The position numbers and the translations under genes are program-made. This document shows positions 1 to 8,347 of a stretch of DNA of 24,804 nt, one piece after another. Numbering within the stretch: position 1 is the stretch's first letter; every line of letters starts with the position of its first letter. The DNA comes from Anaerolineae bacterium (GTDB lineage: Bacteria > Chloroflexota > Anaerolineae > 4572-78 > J111): assembly GCA_023151115.1 (NCBI GenBank), contig JAKLJP010000078.1:1-24804 (forward strand). The letters are read 5' to 3'. The notes under the pieces are model-generated. The model saw nothing but the letters and a program-made list of their open reading frames with translations. It was not told the origin of the DNA and made no database searches.

Positions 1-4
1 GCCG

Positions 5-39
5 GGCTCCCACGCCCGGCCCTCGGCGGCGTGGGAGCC
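5..39. repeat. 12-bp perfect hairpin beside response regulator 3' end
   Basis: GGCTCCCACGCC at 5-16 is the exact reverse complement of 28-39, with an 11-nt GC-rich loop. It lies about 40 nt past the stop of the minus-strand response regulator, so it could stop that transcript, but no T-run is visible before the window edge. It may equally be a dispersed palindromic repeat. Confidence 0.5.
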
Positions 40-79
40 GCCTCTGCTAAATTGCACTTGTTCTATACATGAGCCAAAC

Positions 80-760
80 TTACTTCATGAGCCCCAAAGC
101 TGGCCGTTCGACTGAAGTTTGGACCAAACCTTGATTATGAGCGTAACGGGTAGCTTCGCGGCGGTTTCTGAGGTTCAATTTGGCCAGGATGCTGCGAACG
201 TGATTTTTTACCGTGTTTTCGGCAATCACCAGACGCTCGGCTATCTCCCGGTTGCTGGCCCCTACGGCTAACTCTCTAAGAACTTCCAGCTCTCTCAGAG
301 TCAATTCTCCCGTCTCGATTCGCTCGCGGCCCCGAGTTGGTTCAGTCCGGGCAAACTCCATCAAGATGCGGCTGGCCATAGCGGCTGAAATTGCAACCTC
401 TCCCTGTTCTACGCCGCGCAAAAACGCCAGCAGTTTAACGACCGGGACATTCTTGAGCAGATAACCCTTGGCCCCACTCCGAATAGCCGCAAAGAGCCGG
501 TCGTCCTCCTCATGGACGGTCAAAAAGACAATTCTTGTCTCAGGGTAGTTGGTCAGGATCGTTTTGGTGGCGTCCAAGCCTGTTCCATCAGGCAGTCCAA
601 AATCCATCAGCACCAAATCAGGTTTAAGGCTGCCAACCATCGCCACGGCTTCCTGGACTGTGCCGGCTTCGCCGATTACTTGAAAGTCTGGCTGACTGTT
701 GAGAAGACTGACTAACCCTTCTCTAAAGAGAACATGGTCGTCAACAAGTAGCACTTTCAT
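80..760 (-). CDS. NarL/FixJ-family response regulator
   Basis: Two-component transcription factor of 226 residues, the usual family length. The N-terminal receiver domain (about 1-120) has the acidic pair D7/D8, the phospho-acceptor D53 in the motif VLMDFGLPDG, and the conserved lysine in GYLLKN. The C-terminal LuxR-type helix-turn-helix (about 150-212) carries LTLRELEVLRELAVG and NREIAERL...TVKNHV, typical of GerE/NarL DNA-binding domains. It starts at ATG with a GGGGG ribosome-binding site upstream. It follows the histidine kinase at 1030-3912 on the same strand with a gap of about 270 nt and is very probably its partner: that kinase has a HisKA_3 domain, the class that pairs with NarL-type regulators. 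An extended -10 promoter immediately upstream suggests it can also be expressed independently. The target genes are unknown. Confidence 0.95.
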   Translation of the reverse strand: MKVLLVDDHVLFREGLVSLLNSQPDFQVIGEAGTVQEAVAMVGSLKPDLVLMDFGLPDGTGLDATKTILTNYPETRIVFLTVHEEDDRLFAAIRSGAKGYLLKNVPVVKLLAFLRGVEQGEVAISAAMASRILMEFARTEPTRGRERIETGELTLRELEVLRELAVGASNREIAERLVIAENTVKNHVRSILAKLNLRNRREATRYAHNQGLVQTSVERPALGLMK

Positions 761-818
761 GAACTGTCCCCCTTAACAGCCTAAATATTCAATAATATGT
801 AACAAAATGGATAAAGTA

Positions 819-827
819 ATTATAACA
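819..827 (-). promoter_or_regulatory. Extended -10 promoter for the response regulator
   Basis: On the minus strand the sequence reads TGTTATAAT: a perfect TATAAT with a TGn extension, in an AT-rich stretch without a good -35. Predicted transcription starts about 50 nt before the response regulator ATG. An alternative promoter, TTGACA (924-929) with 17-nt spacing to TCCATA (901-906), lies further upstream. Confidence 0.45.
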
Positions 828-936
828 TACAACTCAATAAAAATTAATATGAAATCGGTTAGAATTTTAAGAAATTACTGCTGGCTGGAACTTTGCAGTT
901 TATGGATGTCCAGAAAAATTCTTTGTCAACAAGAAA

Positions 937-984
937 GGTAGCACGCGAGGCGGCAAGGTAATATCCCCTTGCTACCTGCTACTT
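937..984 (-). terminator. Imperfect hairpin downstream of histidine kinase
   Basis: AGGTAGC and GCTACCT form an outer stem around an inner GCAAGG/CCTTGC pair. On the minus strand this lies just after the kinase stop codon and is followed by TTTCTTGTT. It is a weak terminator candidate separating the kinase from the response regulator. Confidence 0.3.
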
Positions 985-1029
985 GGCCACCTATTTTACG
1001 GTGAAAACTTTTCTGGAGTACTATACCCC

Positions 1030-3912
1030 TCAAACAAGTTCTTTTACAGCCAGAGGTTGAACCACCAGATTAAGGGGAAGCCATAAGGTAATTTCTGTGC
1101 CCGTTCCAAGACTGGAGACGACCGATAAGACCCCATTTACTTCCCTGGCCCGTTCTTGCATAATGGTGAGACCAAAGTGTCCCTCTGGCAGTGGGGCAGC
1201 GGTATTGAAACCAACGCCATCATCCAGTAAGGTAATAATTAAGGCATCTTCTTTCCATACCAGATTAATATCCAGATGTTTGGCGTTAGCATACTTTTCC
1301 ACATTGTTGAGTGCTTCTTTAAAGATATAAAGCACTTGCTGTTGAACCACCGGTGATAGGGGAGTGGCTTGACCTTCTGAGGTCAACTGAACCTTAATCC
1401 GCGCTCGATTACCTACCGACCGAGCTTCGGCTAACAGGATCGTGGCCAGGTCTGTTGTATTGGATGGGCGGGTTGCCGCCAGCATACTACGCACCAGTTC
1501 ATAGGCTTCGTTGCTTATGTCGCGCATCCCAACCAACTCCTGGCGAATCTGTTCAGAATTGTGAGAAATATTATCATCGGTGGTGATGGCATCAAGTTTG
1601 AGCCGCAAATAGCCCAGGCTCTGGCCCAGAGAATCGTGCAAATCGCGGGCCAGACGAGATCGTTCTCTCTCCAGCGCAGCTTCCTGTTCTTTGCGTTTGG
1701 TGATGTCGTGCACAATCGCCAGCACTTCATTCTGGCCGCTGACCACCAATCGCACCTCAAAATAGCGCCGTATATTGTGCGCCAGGAATAACTCATGCTC
1801 AAAAAACTGCATCGTTTTTGTGTCAAGTGTAACATTAATGTAATGCAGAGTCAGATTGGCTAAATCGGGCGGCAAGATATCACTTAAGTATTTATTTTCA
1901 GCTATCTCACCTGGCATCTCTGGCAGCCAATTGTTACTGGAAACTATTTTGTAATCCAGAATCTCTCCTTCATGGCTGAGGTAGAACATCGAATCTGAAA
2001 TGGCTTCGAGAATAGCTTGATTCTTGGCCGCAACCTGGCGTAAGGCTTCCTCCGCTTGCATTCGTTCCGTTATTTCTTGACGTAGCTGCTCATACAGCCG
2101 GTTGTTTTCAATGGCGCTGGCTACCTGGTTGGCCAATATTTGAACCAGGCCAATCTCTCTGTTGGTAAAAGTTCGCTCTTGCTGATCATCCATAATCAGC
2201 ACCAGGCCGATTACTCTATTCTGAAACTCCATGGGCACCATTAATAAAGCTTTGAGGCGAAGTAACTGCATAAAAGATAATTCGGCCGGGTAGCTATCAG
2301 TATGATAGCTGGTAATTTGCTGCTGGAGACGCTCGGTTAAGACCCGCTGTACTAAGGGATTGTCAGCAAGCGGAAAAGTCTCAACGGTTTGTCCCCTTTC
2401 CCAGTAATTGTTACTCGCGTGATTAGCAATGATCGAAACCATGTTGGTAGCCGGCTGCCATTCAAGAATGCAGCAGCGGTTGACTTTCAACAAGCTGGCC
2501 ATTTCTTTGGGAATAGTGTTTAAGACAAGCTGGAGACGCGAACTGGAAGCGATGGTGGTGCTGGCGTATTGTAAACTTAACAATTTTTCATTGAGCTGAA
2601 TTATCTCGGTCTCGGCCTGGATTGTCTGCTCATAAACTTCCTGCCGGGCCTGGTCAAACAAACGGGCATTGTCCAGGGCAATAGCCGCCGCATTGGCCAG
2701 GGGTTCCAGACGCTTCAGATCTTCGACCGAAAATTTACCGGGGGTATCGCCGTCCAAACGCAACAAGCCCAGCACTCGATCCCGCAGGCAAATGGGGACG
2801 GCGATAAATGAGCGGACCCAGGCTGACTCCTCTGTTGTAACCCAGCGAGGATTTTGTTGGGTATCAGGTATCACCAGCGGCTGCCGCGATTGGACAACCT
2901 CGGCATCCAGAGGAAAATCGCTCAGCGATTGTCTCAGATGCGGCATTATTTCTCGACTACTGAATAGTTGATAGCCTTGATAACGAGCAATATGAAGCGC
3001 GCCACGCCTGATAATGACAATATTGGCTGCACTATAAGAGACAACCCGCTGTACCTGGCGCAAAATTTCGTCCAACACCGTCTCATAGCTGGTTTGGGCT
3101 GCCAGAGCCAGGAAAACTTCGCCCTGAGTTTCGGCCAGGACTCGTTGTTGGTGTTCTTTAACTAATAACTGTTCCAGCTCCACTTCGGCCTTTTTGCGCC
3201 GGGTGATGTCACGGATAATACCTTGATGTCCTAACAACTTACCGCCCGGATCCCGCCATTGACTTACGGTCAACAGACAGTACACGTTTGTGCCATCTCT
3301 TTTTTGTAAGGTAACATCATAATCGCGGACGAGCCCCAATTGCCTCGTCTTTTCCTGTAGTTCATACCATTGGCCGGCTGATCCGATTATTTCTTCATTA
3401 CTATAGTCAAATAAGTCAAGCATAGCTTGATTGACATCTATGATCGCCCCTTCTTGATTAGTAATAAAGATAGCATCCCGTGATTCCTTGAAAAGGTTAT
3501 CAAATAGGGTGTGATACCTTTCCTCGCTTTGGCGCATTTTTTCCTGGGCCTTCGTCCGTTCTTCGGCAATCATAAAAACCAAGACCAGGATAGCAGTTAG
3601 TAAAGGGATCTCAATTATTTCTCCAACAAGAATTTGACCATCAACAATTGATCTTAACACCAAGACGGTCGTCACTATCACCCAAAGCCCGGCCCGGATA
3701 ACAAAATCACGCAGGTTCCAATAAAAAGCCCCAAAAGTCAGCAGTAGAAAAATTATGTGAAACAAAAGGATAACAAATACTTGCTGAGCAAAAATCATGA
3801 GACCAGCAACTATCACCAGAGACAGATCCAAAAAGATAAGCCTCGGCTTTGTTGAGAGTAGCTGTCTCAGGTAAACAAAATTAATTCTATCAGAATTACT
3901 ATTAATACTCAT
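1030..3912 (-). CDS. Membrane PAS-GAF-GAF-PAS sensor histidine kinase (HisKA_3)
   Basis: Sensor kinase of about 960 residues. Hydrophobic segments fall at about 24-63, 76-87 and 103-116, so it is membrane anchored. They are followed by PAS (about 130-245), GAF (270-425), GAF (450-610) and PAS (635-745). The HisKA_3 dimerisation domain has the motif ARDLHDSLGQ with phospho-acceptor H759. The HATPase domain has FKEALNNVEKYANA (N box), DDGVGF (G1) and GHFGLTIMQERA (G2), as in NarX/DegS/LiaS kinases. ATG at 3912, with AAGGA upstream, is preferred to an in-frame TTG 13 codons earlier. The response regulator at 80-760 is its likely partner. The ligand is unknown; the tandem GAF and PAS domains suggest small-molecule or redox sensing in the cytoplasm. 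A promoter candidate lies upstream, so the gene need not depend on the operon before it. Confidence 0.93.
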   Translation of the reverse strand: MSINSNSDRINFVYLRQLLSTKPRLIFLDLSLVIVAGLMIFAQQVFVILLFHIIFLLLTFGAFYWNLRDFVIRAGLWVIVTTVLVLRSIVDGQILVGEIIEIPLLTAILVLVFMIAEERTKAQEKMRQSEERYHTLFDNLFKESRDAIFITNQEGAIIDVNQAMLDLFDYSNEEIIGSAGQWYELQEKTRQLGLVRDYDVTLQKRDGTNVYCLLTVSQWRDPGGKLLGHQGIIRDITRRKKAEVELEQLLVKEHQQRVLAETQGEVFLALAAQTSYETVLDEILRQVQRVVSYSAANIVIIRRGALHIARYQGYQLFSSREIMPHLRQSLSDFPLDAEVVQSRQPLVIPDTQQNPRWVTTEESAWVRSFIAVPICLRDRVLGLLRLDGDTPGKFSVEDLKRLEPLANAAAIALDNARLFDQARQEVYEQTIQAETEIIQLNEKLLSLQYASTTIASSSRLQLVLNTIPKEMASLLKVNRCCILEWQPATNMVSIIANHASNNYWERGQTVETFPLADNPLVQRVLTERLQQQITSYHTDSYPAELSFMQLLRLKALLMVPMEFQNRVIGLVLIMDDQQERTFTNREIGLVQILANQVASAIENNRLYEQLRQEITERMQAEEALRQVAAKNQAILEAISDSMFYLSHEGEILDYKIVSSNNWLPEMPGEIAENKYLSDILPPDLANLTLHYINVTLDTKTMQFFEHELFLAHNIRRYFEVRLVVSGQNEVLAIVHDITKRKEQEAALERERSRLARDLHDSLGQSLGYLRLKLDAITTDDNISHNSEQIRQELVGMRDISNEAYELVRSMLAATRPSNTTDLATILLAEARSVGNRARIKVQLTSEGQATPLSPVVQQQVLYIFKEALNNVEKYANAKHLDINLVWKEDALIITLLDDGVGFNTAAPLPEGHFGLTIMQERAREVNGVLSVVSSLGTGTEITLWLPLNLVVQPLAVKELV

Positions 3913-3965
3913 GGGTGTGATTCCTTTTTTGCTACCCTGGTCACACGTCAATTTTGCTCTTATTT

Positions 3966-3994
3966 ATTATTGCATCTTTTTGCTTACTACACAA
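3966..3994 (-). promoter_or_regulatory. Promoter candidate for the histidine kinase
   Basis: On the minus strand TTGTGT (3989-3994) is followed after 17 nt by AATAAT (3966-3971), with a TGC extension before the -10 box. It lies in the 100-nt gap between the ligase-DAC gene and the kinase. Confidence 0.4.
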
Positions 3995-4014
3995 GGGATC
4001 ATTACAAAGGAGTC

Positions 4015-6951
4015 TTACAACGACAGAATCCGTCGCCCGCAGTCGTAGAGGGTGATGGGGCCGTCCTGAGAAACGGTAATCGCCAGACATTGGGCTTCGG
4101 CGCTCGTTTTGGCTGCACTGCTGTGGCGAGCGCCTTTGCCCAGACCGATATCAGCCTGGGTGTTGGCATCGGGCCGGAGCAGAACCATACAGCCGCGAAA
4201 TTGTCCTTGCACGTCAATCACCGTAGCCCCATCCTGCTTGGCAAAGTTGATCAGTTCGCGGTCGGTCAACTGTTGTACGTCGGCGCTGACAATAGCCGCA
4301 AAAGCGCTAATTTCCGGGGCATCGGAGCGGTCCATAATCATGGTCGCCTCACCCAGCAGAAAAATTGCGCCCAAATTCTCTTCCGACATCTGAAAAGCGC
4401 AGCGCAGCACCCGCTGGAGCAGGCTTAAATCATAGTGGCGCCGTTTGGCCAATTGAGAAATCACCTGGTTAACATGGGCCATACTTTCGGGCGACCAATC
4501 GCCGTTGGAGTAGCGGCCGACCAACTGCCCATCGGCAAATACCCGCACTTGCCGGCCAGGGGCAGGCACAAAAAAGACGACAGCATCGCACAACCGGGAG
4601 ATGATGGCATGCCGGCGAAATTGGGGACCCAGCAGCAGATTGGTTGGGTCGTCCAGGGGTGTGTCTAACTTGAGTTTGCGAATACCCCGCACATAGCCGT
4701 GTTTGTCTACCACATAGCCCAACACCAGACCATCCACCATTTTAGCCAGCGTAATCAGAATATTACGCATACGGCGAATATGATCCCAGCGCAGCAACCG
4801 AATTTCGCTGCGGGTCAAAATACGGTTGATCCGAGCCGGGTCGCCCACAATCAAAGCGGTCGAGAGGGGCTTGGCTTCATTTTCCATCTGGGCAATACTG
4901 GCGGCCACATCACAAATATGAACCATCGAGGGCGCGTCAATTTGTTTCTCGCGGGCCAAATTGAACAGAAATTCAATACCCGCATCGGCCAGCCAGGCGT
5001 CGAGCATGCTTTCTTTTTCCAGCAACTGGCGCATCCGTTCCGGGCTGACATGGACTTGGGTAATTTCTTTATCTAGCAACTGGGGCGCCGGCGGGTACAT
5101 AGATTGAATCTGCGTGGCAAAGCGCTCGACCAATTGGTGGCGATCGTGCAGACGCAACCGGGCCAGTTCACTGGCCGCTTCGCTATAAGCCTGGTCGTAC
5201 AGACTGTACTGTTCAATCCTGGCCCAACGGTCGAGGCGGCTGTTAACTTGAGCCACCACCTCATCAAACAGGGCTTTAACGCGGGGGTGAGCGGTGGTCA
5301 CTACCGGCTCACCGGCCTCATTCTCGTGCTGCCAGAACCACTTCAAGGGGGATGAGGTTGGCTCAAGGTTGATTAGCTCTTCGTTTTCCTGCCCTTCGTC
5401 CGGCTGGAGGTGCTCGACCAATACCTCCAGGTCGGGCACAAGTAAGGCCGACACGTAAGGCCGGCCCTCGCCAAAAACGACGGCTTCGGTGATGATGGGG
5501 TGAGCCATCAACATTTCCTCCACCGTTGCCGGGATCACTTTACGGCCGGTCGAGAGAACCATGACCGGGTTTTTGCGTCCGGTCAGATACAGATAGCCCT
5601 CCTGGTCAAAATAGCCCAGGTCGCCGGTGTGCAGCCAACCATCAGCATCGAGAACTTGCTGGGTTTCTTCGGGCCAGCCCCAGTACTCGTTCATCATGGA
5701 TTGGCCCCGTACCAACACCTCACCGTCGTCGGCGATACGAATTTCAAAGCCCGGCGCCACCTGGCCGCACGAGCCAAGCCGGTAGGCGTCGAGCCGGCTG
5801 ATGGCCGGAAAGCCGCCCGCTTCGGTCAAACTGTAAACATCCAGCACAGGCAGGCCGATAGCCTCAAAAAACCCGGCTAAATCCTGTGAGAGCGGCGCGC
5901 CGGTAGAATAGAAGCGGCGCATGCGCCCCCCAATTTGCCCCCGGATACTGCTAAAAAAGGTCAGGTCGGCCCGGGCATACTCCTGCCGTAGGTCCGGCGA
6001 AGCGGACGGCCCGGCGGCATGAAATTCGCGGCCCTTGGCTACGGCCCACTGAAAAACCTCCCGGCTGGCTTCGGGCATTTGGGTCACCATGGCCATGACT
6101 TCCTCATAAAATCGTTCCAGAAAATAAGGCATGTTGAGCGTTACGGTGGGGCTGGTCTGCTGCATCACTTCGACGAGGGTCTCGTCGCCGCCGGCGACCA
6201 CATTGGCCACACCCGATAAAAAGTAATGCAGGGCCACGGCTAAACTGGCCGCAAAACTCCAGGGCACGACGGTAAAAGCCAGGTCATCTTCATCAAGGGT
6301 TAGCCCGCTCATGTGGCGCATGGTTGCCAGCAAACGCCCATGGTCAAAAACAGCGCCTTTGGGGCGATCAGTCCCCCCGGCGGTGTAATAAATGGCGGCC
6401 AGAGTTTCGGGGGGGGTGCTCAGCGCGTGCAGCCGGATGGCCTCTTGTTCCTGAGGCGATAACTCTATCTCGGCCAGAATTTCAGCCAGCAATCTTGTTT
6501 GGACTACCCCTTCGCCCATTTGCTCCATAACCAAAATAGTTTTTAAGTTAGGCAAGGGATTGTCAGGCCGGGTTAAGAGTTCGGCTACGGTTTGGAGAAG
6601 TTGTTCCTCGGCCAAAATCACCAGGCTGGCCCCGGAGTCTTCGAGGGTAAAACAAAATCGGTCTGGTGCAACCGAGGGACGCAGTGGGACGGCTACCCCG
6701 CCAACCAGCAGGGTGGCCATATAGACCACCATCCATTCTAAACAATTGGGAATAGCGATAACAACCCGCGCGCCCTGGGAGATTTGTTGGTGCTGGAGAT
6801 AACGGGCCATACGAAACATAAGGGCCTGAAAGCGGCCATAGGAGATGTGTTGATACCCTTTGACCTGCTTTACCTGAAAACAGGTGCGTTCGGCGTAACG
6901 GTCCATTGCCGCCAGCAAGACCTGATTAAAGTTCCTGGCTTGCTCATCCAT
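4015..6951 (-). CDS. Acyl-adenylate ligase-like / tandem diadenylate cyclase fusion
   Basis: A 978-residue protein with two unrelated nucleotide modules. Residues 1 to about 640 resemble long-chain acyl-CoA synthetases (AMP-binding/ANL family): YTAGGTDRPKG at 189-199 (the P-loop-like A3 motif), YSLTEAGG (A5), WLHTGDLGYF with D444 (A7), and a C-terminal ending like ERFATQIQSMY. Residues about 690-830 resemble a decayed DAC domain (D740-G-L, RRH ending at H781, then AVVFFVPAPGRQVRVFADG). Residues about 840-978 look like an intact DisA_N/DAC domain: DGA at 907-909, GARHS with R942/H943, then CLAITVSQDG. DAC domains condense two ATP into c-di-AMP and normally need DGA and an RHR-like motif; here the third position is Ser. 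The ligase part lacks an obvious catalytic A10 lysine, so it may sense adenylates or acyl groups rather than activate them. The pentapeptide gene ends 24 nt upstream, which suggests an operon. The domain assignments are by motif; the functional coupling is inference. Confidence 0.85.
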   Translation of the reverse strand: MDEQARNFNQVLLAAMDRYAERTCFQVKQVKGYQHISYGRFQALMFRMARYLQHQQISQGARVVIAIPNCLEWMVVYMATLLVGGVAVPLRPSVAPDRFCFTLEDSGASLVILAEEQLLQTVAELLTRPDNPLPNLKTILVMEQMGEGVVQTRLLAEILAEIELSPQEQEAIRLHALSTPPETLAAIYYTAGGTDRPKGAVFDHGRLLATMRHMSGLTLDEDDLAFTVVPWSFAASLAVALHYFLSGVANVVAGGDETLVEVMQQTSPTVTLNMPYFLERFYEEVMAMVTQMPEASREVFQWAVAKGREFHAAGPSASPDLRQEYARADLTFFSSIRGQIGGRMRRFYSTGAPLSQDLAGFFEAIGLPVLDVYSLTEAGGFPAISRLDAYRLGSCGQVAPGFEIRIADDGEVLVRGQSMMNEYWGWPEETQQVLDADGWLHTGDLGYFDQEGYLYLTGRKNPVMVLSTGRKVIPATVEEMLMAHPIITEAVVFGEGRPYVSALLVPDLEVLVEHLQPDEGQENEELINLEPTSSPLKWFWQHENEAGEPVVTTAHPRVKALFDEVVAQVNSRLDRWARIEQYSLYDQAYSEAASELARLRLHDRHQLVERFATQIQSMYPPAPQLLDKEITQVHVSPERMRQLLEKESMLDAWLADAGIEFLFNLAREKQIDAPSMVHICDVAASIAQMENEAKPLSTALIVGDPARINRILTRSEIRLLRWDHIRRMRNILITLAKMVDGLVLGYVVDKHGYVRGIRKLKLDTPLDDPTNLLLGPQFRRHAIISRLCDAVVFFVPAPGRQVRVFADGQLVGRYSNGDWSPESMAHVNQVISQLAKRRHYDLSLLQRVLRCAFQMSEENLGAIFLLGEATMIMDRSDAPEISAFAAIVSADVQQLTDRELINFAKQDGATVIDVQGQFRGCMVLLRPDANTQADIGLGKGARHSSAAKTSAEAQCLAITVSQDGPITLYDCGRRILSL

Positions 6952-6975
6952 GCCATTTTTCCAATCCTGTTTGCT

Positions 6976-7686
6976 TCAACCAAACAGGCCCAGCCACTTT
7001 TTCTTTTTAGTCACAGCCCCGGCCGCCGCTGGGTCAAAGTCGCTCGCCCACTGGGTTTGGCTGTTATAAGTAGCTTTAGTGAGCGTCGCTCCGATCAGAT
7101 TGACCCGACGCAAATCGGTCCCGGCCAGGCTGGCGCCTTCCATAAAAGCTTCATTTAAGCTGGCGGCGGTAAGATTAGCGCCGTCGAGGATGGCGTTTTT
7201 CAGGTTAGCTCCGTTCAAATTGGCCTGGGTTAAATTAGCCTGGTTCAGATGAGTTCGCACCAGATAGGCCCGGTCGAGATTGACTCGCTCCAAATTAGCC
7301 CTGGTCAGCTTAGCTTCATCTAACTTGGCTTTAGCCAGATTGGCTCCGGCCAGATTAGCCTCGGTTAGATTGGCCCGCAGTAAATAGACCTCGCTTAAAT
7401 TGGCTTCGCCCAGGTTGGCCCCAGCTAGATTAGCATGGCTCAGATTGGCCTGACTGAGGTTCGCTTGCCGAAGATTGGCCCGGTCGAGAGAAGTGTTCCG
7501 TAGTTGGGCGTCTCGCAGGTTCACCCTAACCAGGGTAGCTCCAGAGAGATTGGCCCCGCTTAAATCGAGGTGAGATAAATCCAAATCGCTCAAATCTGCA
7601 CCGGCCAGATTCAGGCTACCGTCCTGGCCGGTGAGCATTGCTTCGATCTGTTGACGTGTCAACTGACCCATAACTTGCCGCATGTC
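6976..7686 (-). CDS. Pentapeptide-repeat protein
   Basis: About 236 residues, dominated from about residue 20 onward by A(N/D)LXX repeats (LSGANLSGATL, LSQANLSHANL and many more), which fold as a right-handed quadrilateral beta-helix. A short N-terminal segment (MGQLTRQQIEAML) precedes the repeats, as in many such proteins. The C-terminal tail is basic and hydrophobic (KKKKWLGLFG) and could touch a membrane or partner. ATG at 7686 is chosen because GAAGGAGA precedes it; in-frame upstream starts (GTG 7758, ATG 7713) lack good ribosome-binding sites. The gene ends 24 nt before the ligase-DAC fusion and is probably cotranscribed with it. Pentapeptide proteins usually act as scaffolds or protein-binding modules; the specific partner is unknown, and the adjacent fusion protein is the obvious candidate. 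Confidence 0.9.
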   Translation of the reverse strand, partial: DMRQVMGQLTRQQIEAMLTGQDGSLNLAGADLSDLDLSHLDLSGANLSGATLVRVNLRDAQLRNTSLDRANLRQANLSQANLSHANLAGANLGEANLSEVYLLRANLTEANLAGANLAKAKLDEAKLTRANLERVNLDRAYLVRTHLNQANLTQANLNGANLKNAILDGANLTAASLNEAFMEGASLAGTDLRRVNLIGATLTKATYNSQTQWASDFDPAAAGAVTKKKKWLGLFG

Positions 7687-7794
7687 TCCTTCAACAATAG
7701 TAATCAATAACATGCCTTGATTATAAGCCTGCTGGTGGTTTGGGGCAATGTGAGCCACGTTTGTGAAGCTTAAGAATTAGTTCAGCAAAGGAGG

Positions 7795-7815
7795 GCAGAC
7801 TTCAGTCTGCTTTTT
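7795..7815 (+). repeat. Short palindrome followed by T-run
   Basis: GCAGAC-TTCA-GTCTGC is followed by TTTTT. It has the shape of a plus-strand terminator, but no plus-strand gene lies upstream. Similar GACTTNAGTC cores recur at 10408-10461, so this is more likely one member of a dispersed palindromic repeat family. Confidence 0.45.
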
Positions 7816-7871
7816 CAGAGGGGAGGAATAATGATTTTTGACAATCAAATCCGATAATATACTTTGGAAGA

Positions 7872-7923
7872 CTGGAGGATTGGCGGATTGGATACCACTT
7901 CATCCAGCCCTCCAATCCTCCAG
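7872..7923. repeat. 12-bp inverted repeat in STAS/pentapeptide gap
   Basis: CTGGAGGATTGG (7872-7883) and its exact reverse complement (7912-7923) flank 28 nt that contain a further GGATTGG copy. The element fills most of the space between the second STAS gene and the pentapeptide gene and may attenuate readthrough. GGAGATTGG-type repeats also reach the 3' end of the AlaX gene at about 23350. Confidence 0.55.
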
Positions 7924-7971
7924 AATTTTTACCTGTTTTGAAAATCAAAATTGATAATTCCGCACTCCGCA

Positions 7972-8328
7972 TTACGCAGCGGGCGTCAGGGCGGCCAGGG
8001 CTTCCGCTTCGGTCGCATAAATAATAATCGCCTGGTTCAGGCCGGTCAGGTCGAAAATATGACGGTAATGATCGCTCAGGTTGACGGCTACCAACCGTTG
8101 TCCCTGGCGGTTAGCCCGGATGAGCAGCGTTACCAACAGACCAATCCCACTGCTGTTCATGTACTCAAGCTGACTAAAATTCAGGATGAGTGTCTGCACT
8201 GCTCCGGCCTGATTGTATGCTTCCATTAATAAGTCTTCCGCCGTACCGGTTACTTCACCCTGGATGTCAATAATACTGACCAGTTCACTCACCAGGCGCA
8301 CCCGCATCGTAACTTTATTTTGAGACAT
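7972..8328 (-). CDS. STAS-domain anti-sigma factor antagonist-like protein (second copy)
   Basis: A 118-residue single STAS domain, the size of SpoIIAA/RsbV. The signature around the regulatory site is LEYMNSSGIG, placing the expected phosphorylatable serine at S60. In partner switching, the unphosphorylated antagonist binds an RsbW-type kinase and frees its target, while a SpoIIE-type phosphatase removes the phosphate. The ATG is preceded by GGGAGG about 10 nt upstream. It lies 19 nt after the first STAS gene and clearly in the same operon as the phosphatase/kinase fusion. No sigma factor is encoded in the window, so the regulated target may be elsewhere or may not be a sigma factor. Confidence 0.9.
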   Translation of the reverse strand: MSQNKVTMRVRLVSELVSIIDIQGEVTGTAEDLLMEAYNQAGAVQTLILNFSQLEYMNSSGIGLLVTLLIRANRQGQRLVAVNLSDHYRHIFDLTGLNQAIIIYATEAEALAALTPAA

Positions 8329-8347
8329 TATTTGTAAGTCCTCCCTT

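Noticed and set aside
3970..4428. Plus-strand ORF of 152 codons
   Set aside because: It lies opposite the highly motif-rich DAC domain of the ligase fusion, shows no recognisable domain and has no ribosome-binding site. It is a shadow of the real gene.
7872..7923. CRISPR-like repeats
   Set aside because: Repeats here and at 22597-22652 are few, palindromic and without regular unique spacers; there are no cas genes in the window.
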